Assembly: GCA_016789165.1 (NCBI GenBank)
Contig: JAEURL010000307.1
Location: 1 to 5,795, forward strand
Direction: 5' to 3'
DNA: 5,795 nt
From: Anaerolineales bacterium
GTDB lineage: Bacteria; Chloroflexota; Anaerolineae; Anaerolineales; UBA6663
The notes beneath the pieces were generated by a model, which was not told where the DNA came from, searched no databases, and worked only from the letters and a program-made list of their open reading frames with translations. Within the stretch, counting starts at the first letter, position 1. Each line of letters opens with the position of its first letter. Position numbers and translations under genes: made by a program. Of the stretch, positions 1-5,792 are shown piece after piece.

Positions 1-1
1 C

Positions 2-184
2 TTCGAAACCTGGCAGGTCAACGGCGGCCTGAACGCCGAGCAGCGCGCCAACCAGACCTACAAGGACCTGCTCGCCCATTACGAGCCGCCCCCGCTCGAC
101 CCCGGCGTCGAAGACGGCCTGCGCGACTTCGTCGCCCGCCGTGAGCGCGAGCTGGAAGGCGTCAACCTGTACGACAAACTCTAG
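2..184 (+). CDS. Trimethylamine methyltransferase (MttB) family protein, C-terminal fragment
   Basis: These are the last 60 codons of a gene entering from the left edge, ending in TAG at 182-184. The peptide starts FETWQVNGG and continues through EQRANQ, LLAHYEPPPLD and LRDFVARRERELEG. The pattern of FETW near the C-terminus, a helix with RAN, then YEPPPLDP and an FVARR helix is what I know from the tail of MttB-family (COG5598) proteins. Family members are TIM-barrel enzymes that transfer a methyl group from trimethylamine, glycine betaine or other quaternary amines to a cognate cobalt-corrinoid protein in the cytoplasm. Only true trimethylamine enzymes carry an in-frame UAG read as pyrrolysine; that site would lie upstream of this window, so the subclass and substrate cannot be told. 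The next gene starts 7 nt downstream, which indicates an operon. The gene is cut by the window edge and shows no sign of being broken. Confidence 0.82.
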   Translation, partial: FETWQVNGGLNAEQRANQTYKDLLAHYEPPPLDPGVEDGLRDFVARRERELEGVNLYDKL

Positions 185-191
185 GCCGCCC

Positions 192-1196
192 ATGCGCTTT
201 AGCCTCCGGCTCAATAACGATCTGCCGCCCGCCGAATACGTGGCCCTGGCACTGGCAGCCGAGGCGGCCGGCTTCGACCAGTTCTGGATCAGCCATGATC
301 TTTTCCTGCGCAGCGCCCCGATCCTGTTGGCGGCCGTGGCCCAGGCCACGCACCGCATCGAGATCGGCACCAGCATCCTCAACCCGTACACGGTCAACCC
401 GGCTGAGCTGGCCATGCTGGCCGCCACTCTGGACGAGTTGAGCGGCGGCCGCTTCAACCTGGGCCTGGCGGCCGGCGCCGGCGACTTCCTCAAGTGGGTG
501 GGTCTGGAGCAGCCGCAGCCGCTGGCCGCCATGCGCGAGACCCTGGCCGCGGTGCGCGCCCTGCTGCGCGGGGAGCGCAGCCCGCAGGCCGGCCGCTTCC
601 TGCGCTGGAGCGAGGAGGCCTATCTGCGCTTCCCACCGGCGCGGGCGGCGCCGCTCTACCTGGGCGCCACCAGCCCGGGCATGCTGCGGCTGGCCGGCGA
701 ACAGGCCGACGGCGCCCTGCCCCTGCTCTTTCCACCCGAGCACTATCACGTCGCGCGCGCCCTCACGGCGGAGGGCGAGGCGCGCCGCCAGGCCGGCCTC
801 GGCCCCCTGGACTTCGCCGCCTGCCTCTGGGTCTCCCTGGCGGAGGACCCGGCCGCCGCTCAGCGTGTGCTGGCGCGCAAGATTGCGTACTACGGCCCGG
901 CCCTGAGCGCTATGCTGCTGGAACGGCTGGGCGTCACGCGCGCCGAACTGGCGCCCATCGAACGGGCCATGATGGCCGAGCGGGACGTGGAGAAGGCGGC
1001 CGATCTCGTTTTGGCGCGCCCCGGCCTCCTGCAGATCGGGCTGGTGGGCGGGCCGGAGGCGGTGATCGCCCGCCTGGAGCCGCTGGTGCAGGCTGGCCTG
1101 CGCAACATCAGCTTCGGGCCGCCGCTCGGGCCGGATCGGCTGGCCGCGGTGGAGCTGCTCGGCCGGCGCGTCCTGCCCCATTTCCGCGGCGGGTAA
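192..1196 (+). CDS. LLM-class flavin/F420-dependent oxidoreductase, Mer-like
   Basis: This 334-residue protein is the usual length for the luciferase-like monooxygenase (LLM, COG2141) superfamily, a cytoplasmic TIM barrel using F420 or FMN. Family signposts are a GFDQFWISHD segment at residues 28-37, the TSILNPYT strand and loop at 60-67, TLDELSGGRFNLGLAAG at 79-95, PLYLGATSPGMLRLAGE at 154-170 followed by ADGALP, and a C-terminal GLVGGPEAVIARL at 283-295. This layout resembles F420-dependent methylene-tetrahydromethanopterin reductase (Mer) and related dehydrogenases more than two-component monooxygenases. An in-frame ATG at 141 would add 17 residues and overlap the upstream gene. I prefer ATG 192 because MRFSLRL is the expected first beta strand and the spacing then matches the other junctions. 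No strong Shine-Dalgarno is visible, so coupling to the upstream stop is likely. A role in moving one-carbon units beside a corrinoid methyltransferase is inference; an unrelated oxidation is possible. Confidence 0.85.
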   Translation: MRFSLRLNNDLPPAEYVALALAAEAAGFDQFWISHDLFLRSAPILLAAVAQATHRIEIGTSILNPYTVNPAELAMLAATLDELSGGRFNLGLAAGAGDFLKWVGLEQPQPLAAMRETLAAVRALLRGERSPQAGRFLRWSEEAYLRFPPARAAPLYLGATSPGMLRLAGEQADGALPLLFPPEHYHVARALTAEGEARRQAGLGPLDFAACLWVSLAEDPAAAQRVLARKIAYYGPALSAMLLERLGVTRAELAPIERAMMAERDVEKAADLVLARPGLLQIGLVGGPEAVIARLEPLVQAGLRNISFGPPLGPDRLAAVELLGRRVLPHFRGG

Positions 1197-1202
1197 CCCG
1201 GC

Positions 1203-1856
1203 ATGTTCTACGAGCTGGAGACGTGGCGCCCCCAGTCGGACCGCGCGGCGGAGCACACCGCCCTGCTGCGGGCCTGGTTCGAGTTTGTCCGCGCCCGGCA
1301 GGCCGAGCTGTTCGCCGAGTGGCGTTCGGCCCGGTTCTTCCGGGAGGTGCGGCCGGAGAGCGGGGCGGCCACGGGGCGCTTCGCCATGCTCTTCGGCTAC
1401 GTTGACCACGCCGGCTTCCTGGCGTACAAGGCGCGCCGCCGCGATTGGTCCGGCCCCTACGCGGCGTATCAGCAGGTCGATCCGTATCCGGTTTTCATCC
1501 CGGAGAGCGTGACCACCACCCACTGGCGGCCGGACACGGCCGAAGCCTGGCCCGTGGCCGGCCTCACCACAGCCGCGTCCTTGTTCCAGGTGGTGTCCTG
1601 GCGGCCGCCGCCGGACAAGCCGGCCGCGTTCGCCCTGGATGGGCGCGTCGGGCGCGCCTTCCGATCTGTCGACCGTGAAACCGGCCGGCCGCAGGAGCTG
1701 GCCATGCTGATCATAGAACACGCCGACCGCAACGCCTTCCTGGCCAGTGGAGCGCGACTCCCGGAAGAGGCGGACTGGGCCGATTTCCCCGGCCGGGAGG
1801 CCGCGGCCCCGGTCTTTTGGCAGCCGGCTGAGCTCGAACGCTGGCTGGCCTGGTAG
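1203..1856 (+). CDS. Hypothetical protein with internal tandem duplication (possible ferredoxin-like/dimeric alpha-beta barrel)
   Basis: I do not recognise this 217-residue protein as a named family. It looks like two related halves. Residues 3-14 (YELETWRPQSDR) resemble 128-139 (FQVVSWRPPPDK); 44-54 (RFFREVRPESG) resemble 151-161 (RAFRSVDRETG); and 61-74 (AMLFGYVDHAGFLA) resemble 167-181 (AMLIIEHADRNAFLA). The order strand, helix, strand, strand, helix in each half would suit a ferredoxin-like fold of the dimeric alpha-beta barrel type (NIPSNAP, EthD, antibiotic monooxygenase-like), but this is inference. The first half has about 19 extra residues in its first helix. There is no signal peptide, membrane segment or cysteine, so a soluble cytoplasmic protein is expected. 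The start is secure: an in-frame TAA lies two codons upstream of ATG 1203, giving a 6-nt gap to the previous gene. The next gene also starts 6 nt after its TAG, so it is co-translated with the flavoprotein and the amidohydrolase and may serve the same substrate. Confidence 0.85.
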   Translation: MFYELETWRPQSDRAAEHTALLRAWFEFVRARQAELFAEWRSARFFREVRPESGAATGRFAMLFGYVDHAGFLAYKARRRDWSGPYAAYQQVDPYPVFIPESVTTTHWRPDTAEAWPVAGLTTAASLFQVVSWRPPPDKPAAFALDGRVGRAFRSVDRETGRPQELAMLIIEHADRNAFLASGARLPEEADWADFPGREAAAPVFWQPAELERWLAW

Positions 1857-1862
1857 GCGCGT

Positions 1863-3140
1863 ATGGCTACGTCCGCCGCTCCCCTGCTCGAGACTCTGCC
1901 TGGCCTGGTGAACGCCCACACGCACAGCCCGTACGGCCCGTATTGCCGCGGGCTGACGCGCTCGGCGCCGTTCGAGGTGTGGATGGCCGACATCATGGCC
2001 CGCGAGGCGCGCGCCCTGACGCCGGCCGAGGTGGAGGCCTGCGCGCTGGTGACCGGGCTGGAGAACCTGGCCGCCGGCAACACCGCCCTGATCGACCAGC
2101 ACTTCGGACCGCAGAGTCAGACGGCCATCCACGGCGCCGCCCAGGCGTATGAGACGCTCGGCCTGCGCGCCTGGGTCTTCGTCACCCTGAGCGACCTGCC
2201 CTATATCGCCTACACGCGCGAGGCCTACCCCGGCTTCGCGGGCGCCATCCCCGAGCGCGACCTGCCCGCTGACCTGGTGGAGATGCAGCGGCCGGCCCTC
2301 GGCGCCGAAGAGCAATTGGCACGGGCGGCCGGCCTCATCCGCGCCTGGCGCGGCGAACGCGTGCGGGTGGGCCTGGCCCTGAGCAACCCGGTCTGGTGCA
2401 GCGACGCCCTGTTGCGCGGCGCCGCGCAGTTGGCGCGCGAGCTGGAGTCGCCGCTCTCCATCCACGCCGAGGAATCGCCCTTGCAGCGCGCGGTCTCCCT
2501 GGCGCAGTGGGGGCTGAGCGGCGTGGGCCGGCTGGCCGAGCACGGCCTGCTGGGCGAGCGCACCCTCTTGGCGCACGTCGTCCAACTAGACGAGGCCGAC
2601 ATCGCTCTGCTGGCCCGGCACCGCGCCTCCGTGTCGCACAACCCCGTCAGCAACCTGAAACTCCAGAACGGCCTCGCGCCGCTCGGCCGGCTGGTGCGGG
2701 CCGGCGTCAACGTCTGCCTGGGCAGTGACGGCCACGCCTCCGGCGACTCGCAGAACCTGTTTACCGTGCTGAAGTTCGTGGCGGCGCTGGCCGGCCTGAA
2801 CGGCCTGCGGGAACTGCCGGAGGCGCCTGAGCACCTGGCCTTGCGGATGGCGATTGAAAACGGCCGGCGGCTGTGGTTTGCGGGCGACCCCGAGCGGGAC
2901 TTCCTGACCTTCACCGAGCCGCTCGGCCCGTACGCGCCGGTTTGGGATGAGCCGGCCGCTTATCTCGATGAGGTGTACGTGGATGGCGTGCCGCGCCTGG
3001 CCGCCGCCCGAGCGCGGGTGGCCGCGAGCGGCGCCCGGCAGGTGGTGGCCGGCCTGCGCGCCGCCGCCGCCGGCCCAGACCGCCTGGAGCGGGCGGCCCG
3101 CTGGGAGGCGCCGCTGCGCGCCCAGGCCCTGAGCCGCTGA
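1863..3140 (+). CDS. Metal-dependent amidohydrolase, TRZ/ATZ/deaminase type, lacking N-terminal beta-sandwich
   Basis: This 425-residue protein belongs to the amidohydrolase superfamily (COG0402-like: chlorohydrolases, cytosine, guanine and SAH deaminases). Expected metal and catalytic residues are present: the HxH motif in PGLVNAHTHS (His19, His21), a third His in SIHAEES (His201, with Glu203/204), LLAHVVQLD (His238), SHNPVSNLKLQNG (259-270) and the Asp of LGSDGHASGDSQNLF (Asp289). Such enzymes hydrolyse C-N or C-Cl bonds on often cyclic nitrogen compounds using one divalent metal. Oddly, the protein begins only about 12 residues before PGLVNAHTH, whereas relatives have about 55-60 residues forming half of a beta-sandwich there. 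An in-frame TAG two codons before ATG 1863 rules out a longer start. C-terminal strands may remain (RDFLTFTEP 345-353, DEVYVDGVPRL 369-379), followed by an Ala/Arg-rich helical tail. The substrate is unknown. It is the last gene of the tightly packed group. Confidence 0.88.
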   Translation: MATSAAPLLETLPGLVNAHTHSPYGPYCRGLTRSAPFEVWMADIMAREARALTPAEVEACALVTGLENLAAGNTALIDQHFGPQSQTAIHGAAQAYETLGLRAWVFVTLSDLPYIAYTREAYPGFAGAIPERDLPADLVEMQRPALGAEEQLARAAGLIRAWRGERVRVGLALSNPVWCSDALLRGAAQLARELESPLSIHAEESPLQRAVSLAQWGLSGVGRLAEHGLLGERTLLAHVVQLDEADIALLARHRASVSHNPVSNLKLQNGLAPLGRLVRAGVNVCLGSDGHASGDSQNLFTVLKFVAALAGLNGLRELPEAPEHLALRMAIENGRRLWFAGDPERDFLTFTEPLGPYAPVWDEPAAYLDEVYVDGVPRLAAARARVAASGARQVVAGLRAAAAGPDRLERAARWEAPLRAQALSR

Positions 3141-3154
3141 CCGCGCCCGCCGCC

Positions 3155-3173
3155 GGCTGGGTTTATTCCAGCC
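3155..3173 (+). terminator. Hairpin after the amidohydrolase gene, weak terminator candidate
   Basis: GGCTGG at 3155-3160 and CCAGCC at 3168-3173 form a perfect 6-bp stem around a 7-nt loop (GTTTATT), 14 nt after the TGA of the amidohydrolase gene. No T-tract follows (the next bases are TCACAAGG), so intrinsic termination would be inefficient. It could equally be a 3'-end stabilising hairpin. Confidence 0.3.
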
Positions 3174-3216
3174 TCACAAGGACCGGCCGAAAAGCTTGGT
3201 TCCACAGCCTGTAGTC

Positions 3217-3247
3217 CGGCCCACCCGGGGCCGCTATCATACGGCCC
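3217..3247 (+). promoter_or_regulatory. Candidate leader/operator: overlapping hairpins around a TATCAT element
   Basis: Within the 140-nt spacer upstream of the dehydrogenase gene, CGGCCC (3217-3222), GGGCCG (3228-3233) and CGGCCC (3242-3247) allow two mutually exclusive 6-bp stems sharing the middle segment. The second loop holds TATCAT (3235-3240), a possible -10 hexamer. No convincing -35 element lies 16-18 nt upstream of it (TAGTCC at 3212-3217 is poor). A second AT-leaning element, TATCTT, lies at 3256-3261. A promoter for the downstream gene is plausible from the gap length alone, but the sequence support is weak. Confidence 0.22.
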
Positions 3248-3269
3248 AATCCAGGTATCTTGTCGTAAA

Positions 3270-3276
3270 AAGAGGG
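3270..3276 (+). promoter_or_regulatory. Ribosome binding site for the dehydrogenase gene
   Basis: AAGAGGG ends 4 nt before ATG 3281 and is the best Shine-Dalgarno-like sequence in the window. An in-frame TAA at 3266-3268 with no start codon between it and 3281 fixes this ATG as the start. The contrast with the weak sites of the upstream genes suggests independent initiation here and coupled initiation there. Confidence 0.65.
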
Positions 3277-3280
3277 TGTC

Positions 3281-5734
3281 ATGCAGTCTCACGCGCGATT
3301 GGTGATCATCGGCGCCGGCATTGCTGGCTGCAGCACGGCCTACCACCTGGCCCAACTCGGCTGGCGCGACATGATGGTGGTGGACCAGGGGCCGCTCTTC
3401 CACACCGGCGGCTCCACCAGCCACGCGCCGGGCGGGCTGACCCTGATCACGAGCTCACGCATGATGACCGAGTTCGCCCAATACGGCCTGCCGCTCTACG
3501 CGCGGCTGGAGGTGGACGGCCGGAAAGGCGCCAACCTGCTCGGGAGTGTGGAGGTGGCCCGCTCCGCGGCGCGCTGGCAGGAGCTGAAGCGCCGCCACGG
3601 CTGGGGCCAGGCCTTCGGCGTGGACTGCCACCTGATGACGCCGGCCGAGACCAAGGCCAAGGTGCCGCTGCTGGACGAGACCACGATCGTCGGCGGCCTG
3701 TTCACCCACGGCGCCGGCATCGGGGCGCCGGTGGTGGCCGCCGAGGCGATGGCGCGGGCGGCCATGGCCCAGGGCGCGGCCGTCTTCCACGGCCACACCC
3801 GCGTCACGGGCATCGAGAAGAGCGGCCGGCGCGTGACGGCCGTGGTCACCGACCAGGGCCGCATCGAGACCGAGACCGTGCTGATCTGCGCCGGCATCTG
3901 GGGCCCGCTGGTGGGCCGGCTGGCCGGCATCACGGTCCCGCTCATGCCCATGGAGCACCAGTATGCCAAGCTCGGCCCCATCCCGGAGCTGGCCGCCACC
4001 GGCGTGGAGATCTCCATGCCCATCGTGCGCGTGCACGACCACCTGATGTACTGCCGGCAGTTTGGGCCGCTGTTCGGCATCGGCAACTACCAGCACGTGC
4101 CGCTGCCGGTGGCGCCGGAGGCCATCCGCACCGCCCAGAACGACCAGGACGAGCCCTCTAAGAACCTGTTCACGCCCGAGCACTTCCGCGAGCCGCTGGA
4201 GCAGGTGGCCGAGGTCTTTCCGATGGTGCGCGGCCGGCCTATCGCCGAGGCCTTCAACGGCATGTTCTCGTTCACGCCGGACGGCATGCCCCTGCTCGGC
4301 CCGCACCCAGACGTGGACGGCCTGTGGCTGGCCGAGGCGGTCTGGATCACGCACGGCGGCGGCGTGGGCAAAGCCCTGGCGGAGTGGATGACGCAGGGTT
4401 ATCCGGAACTGGACCTGCGCGAAGCCGATATCAGCCGCTTCCACAAGCACGCGCTCACCCCCAGCTACATCCGCGTGCGCGGCGACGAAGCGTATAAGAA
4501 CGTCCACGTCATCAGCCACCCGGCCGAGCCGCTGGCGCGCCCGCGCGGCCTGCGGCGCACGCCCTTCTACGAGCGCTACGCCGCCCAGCAGGCCAACTTC
4601 ATTGAGTTCGGCGGCTTCGAGCGCGCGGCCTGGTGCGAAACCAACCTGGGGATCGAGGAGCCGGACCTGCCGCCGCGCTCCGGCTGGGCCGCCCGCTACT
4701 GGTCGCCGGTCCAGGCCGCCGAGCACCTGCGCACCCGTGCCGCCGCCGCCCTGTTCGATATGAGCACCTTCACCAAGATCGACGTGGAGGGGCCGGACGC
4801 GCTGGCGCTGGTGCAATGGGTCTTCACCAACCAGATGGACGTGCCGGTTGGCAAGGTCGTCTACACGCTCATGCTGGATTTCAACGGCGGCATGCGCTCG
4901 GATATGACCGTGGTGCGCCTCGGCCCGGACCACTTCCGCGTGCTGAGCGGCGCCGGCGCCGGCCCGCGGGACCTGGCCTGGCTGCGCCGGCAGGCGGCGG
5001 CCAAAGGCTGCCACGTCCGCCTCACCGACCTGACCTCGCTGTACGGCGCGCTCGGCCTGTGGGGGCCCAAGGCGCGCGCCATCCTGGCCGGCGTGGCGGA
5101 GGAAGACGTCTCTGACGCCGCCTTCCCGTACTATACGGCGCGCCCGATCACGCTCGGCGCGGCCGGGTGCCTGGCGCTGCGCGTCTCCTATGTGGGCGAG
5201 CTGGGCTGGGAGATCTACGTGCCGGTCGACTTCGCCCTGCACGTCTGGGACCTGCTCTGGGAGGCCGGCCGGCCGCACGGCCTGATCGCGGCCGGCACCG
5301 GCGCCATGGACAGCCTGCGCATCGAGCGCGGCTTCCGCCGGCTGGGCTTTGACATGGACGCCAACTACAATCCGTTCGAGGCCGGCATGGGGCACGTCCT
5401 GCGCTTCAAGAAGGGCGATTTCATCGGCCGGGCGGCCCTGCTGAAGGTGAAGGACCAGCCCCTGGCGCGCACGCTGGCCTGTCTGGCGCTGGACCGGCCG
5501 GGCGACGTCGTCCTGGGCCGCGAGCCGATCTTCGCCGCCGGGCGCGTGGCCGGCTGGGTCTCGTCGGCCAACACCGGCTACAGCGTCAGCCAGCATTTGG
5601 CCTACGCCTATCTGCCGCCGGCGCTGGCCCAGCCCGGCCAGAAGCTGGAGATCGAATATTTCGGCGAGCGCCTGCCGGCCACCGTCGTAGCCGAGCCGGT
5701 GTTTGATCCCGAAGGCAAACGCGTCCGAGCATAG
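3281..5734 (+). CDS. Dimethylglycine/sarcosine dehydrogenase-like FAD enzyme with GcvT folate domain
   Basis: This complete 817-residue protein has the length and domain order of the dimethylglycine dehydrogenase / dimethylglycine oxidase / sarcosine dehydrogenase family. A DAO-type FAD domain (about 5-370) carries the dinucleotide motif GAGIAG (11-16), Asp35 at the end of the second strand, and GGSTSHAPGGL (43-53), where His48 matches the histidine that covalently holds FAD in characterised relatives. A linker domain (about 373-430) follows, then a GcvT-like folate domain (about 432-705) with YTLMLDFNGGMRSDMTV (528-544, Asp541 near the catalytic-Asp position of T-protein), YVGELGWEIYVP (637-648), and LRIERGFRRLGFD with NPFEAGMG (679-704). 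GDFIGRAAL (712-720) opens the C-terminal barrel. The expected reaction is oxidative N-demethylation of a secondary or tertiary amine, passing the one-carbon unit to tetrahydrofolate as 5,10-methylene-THF. There is no signal peptide; it is cytoplasmic. The exact substrate (dimethylglycine, sarcosine or another methylamine) cannot be fixed by reading. Confidence 0.9.
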   Translation: MQSHARLVIIGAGIAGCSTAYHLAQLGWRDMMVVDQGPLFHTGGSTSHAPGGLTLITSSRMMTEFAQYGLPLYARLEVDGRKGANLLGSVEVARSAARWQELKRRHGWGQAFGVDCHLMTPAETKAKVPLLDETTIVGGLFTHGAGIGAPVVAAEAMARAAMAQGAAVFHGHTRVTGIEKSGRRVTAVVTDQGRIETETVLICAGIWGPLVGRLAGITVPLMPMEHQYAKLGPIPELAATGVEISMPIVRVHDHLMYCRQFGPLFGIGNYQHVPLPVAPEAIRTAQNDQDEPSKNLFTPEHFREPLEQVAEVFPMVRGRPIAEAFNGMFSFTPDGMPLLGPHPDVDGLWLAEAVWITHGGGVGKALAEWMTQGYPELDLREADISRFHKHALTPSYIRVRGDEAYKNVHVISHPAEPLARPRGLRRTPFYERYAAQQANFIEFGGFERAAWCETNLGIEEPDLPPRSGWAARYWSPVQAAEHLRTRAAAALFDMSTFTKIDVEGPDALALVQWVFTNQMDVPVGKVVYTLMLDFNGGMRSDMTVVRLGPDHFRVLSGAGAGPRDLAWLRRQAAAKGCHVRLTDLTSLYGALGLWGPKARAILAGVAEEDVSDAAFPYYTARPITLGAAGCLALRVSYVGELGWEIYVPVDFALHVWDLLWEAGRPHGLIAAGTGAMDSLRIERGFRRLGFDMDANYNPFEAGMGHVLRFKKGDFIGRAALLKVKDQPLARTLACLALDRPGDVVLGREPIFAAGRVAGWVSSANTGYSVSQHLAYAYLPPALAQPGQKLEIEYFGERLPATVVAEPVFDPEGKRVRA

Positions 5735-5738
5735 CCGC

Positions 5739-5756
5739 GGATTACACGGATTACAC
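5739..5756 (+). repeat. Tandem direct repeat, two copies of GGATTACAC
   Basis: Two exact, adjacent copies of the 9-mer GGATTACAC lie at 5739-5747 and 5748-5756, starting 5 nt after the dehydrogenase stop codon. A third copy in inverse orientation (GTGTAATCC) is at 5784-5792. The AT-richer composition contrasts with the flanking coding DNA. The unit looks like a dispersed intergenic repeat family, but copy number cannot be judged from this window. Confidence 0.75.
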
Positions 5757-5792
5757 CGACTGGTCGCCTCATCCGCGAAATCCGTGTAATCC
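5739..5792. repeat. Perfect 14-bp inverted repeat downstream of the dehydrogenase gene
   Basis: GGATTACACGGATT (5739-5752) is the exact reverse complement of AATCCGTGTAATCC (5779-5792), with a 26-nt loop. A competing 7-bp pairing, CGCGGAT (5736-5742) with ATCCGCG (5771-5777), shares part of the left arm. In RNA this is a strong stem-loop directly after the stop codon, so it may act as a bidirectional terminator or 3'-end stabiliser. No T-tract is visible, because the window ends 3 nt after the right arm. It could also be one end of a palindromic repeat element continuing to the right. Confidence 0.7.

Noticed and set aside
494..1405. 303-codon plus-strand frame overlapping the flavoprotein and the duplicated protein
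   Set aside because: It is an Arg/Gly/Ala/Pro-rich out-of-frame shadow of the two real genes and crosses their boundary.
1854..1865. UAG between the duplicated protein and the amidohydrolase as a pyrrolysine or readthrough codon creating one fused protein
   Set aside because: The duplicated protein does not supply the missing amidohydrolase beta-sandwich by eye, an ATG follows two codons later, and TAG also ends other genes here. Ordinary termination with re-initiation is simpler.
162..2585. Very long open frame on the minus strand (807 codons)
   Set aside because: It lies antisense to three well-supported genes, its translation is a low-complexity mix rich in Arg, Gly, Gln, Ala and His with no recognisable motif, and such frames are expected opposite GC-rich genes.
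3141..3280. Possible glycine riboswitch or other known riboswitch upstream of the dehydrogenase gene
   Set aside because: The spacer is only 140 nt and I could not see the conserved core of any riboswitch class; only short simple hairpins are present.
3196..4161. 321-codon plus-strand frame starting in the spacer and overlapping the dehydrogenase gene
   Set aside because: It is mostly Arg/Gly/Pro-rich shadow sequence of the FAD domain, with no ribosome binding site and no family motif.
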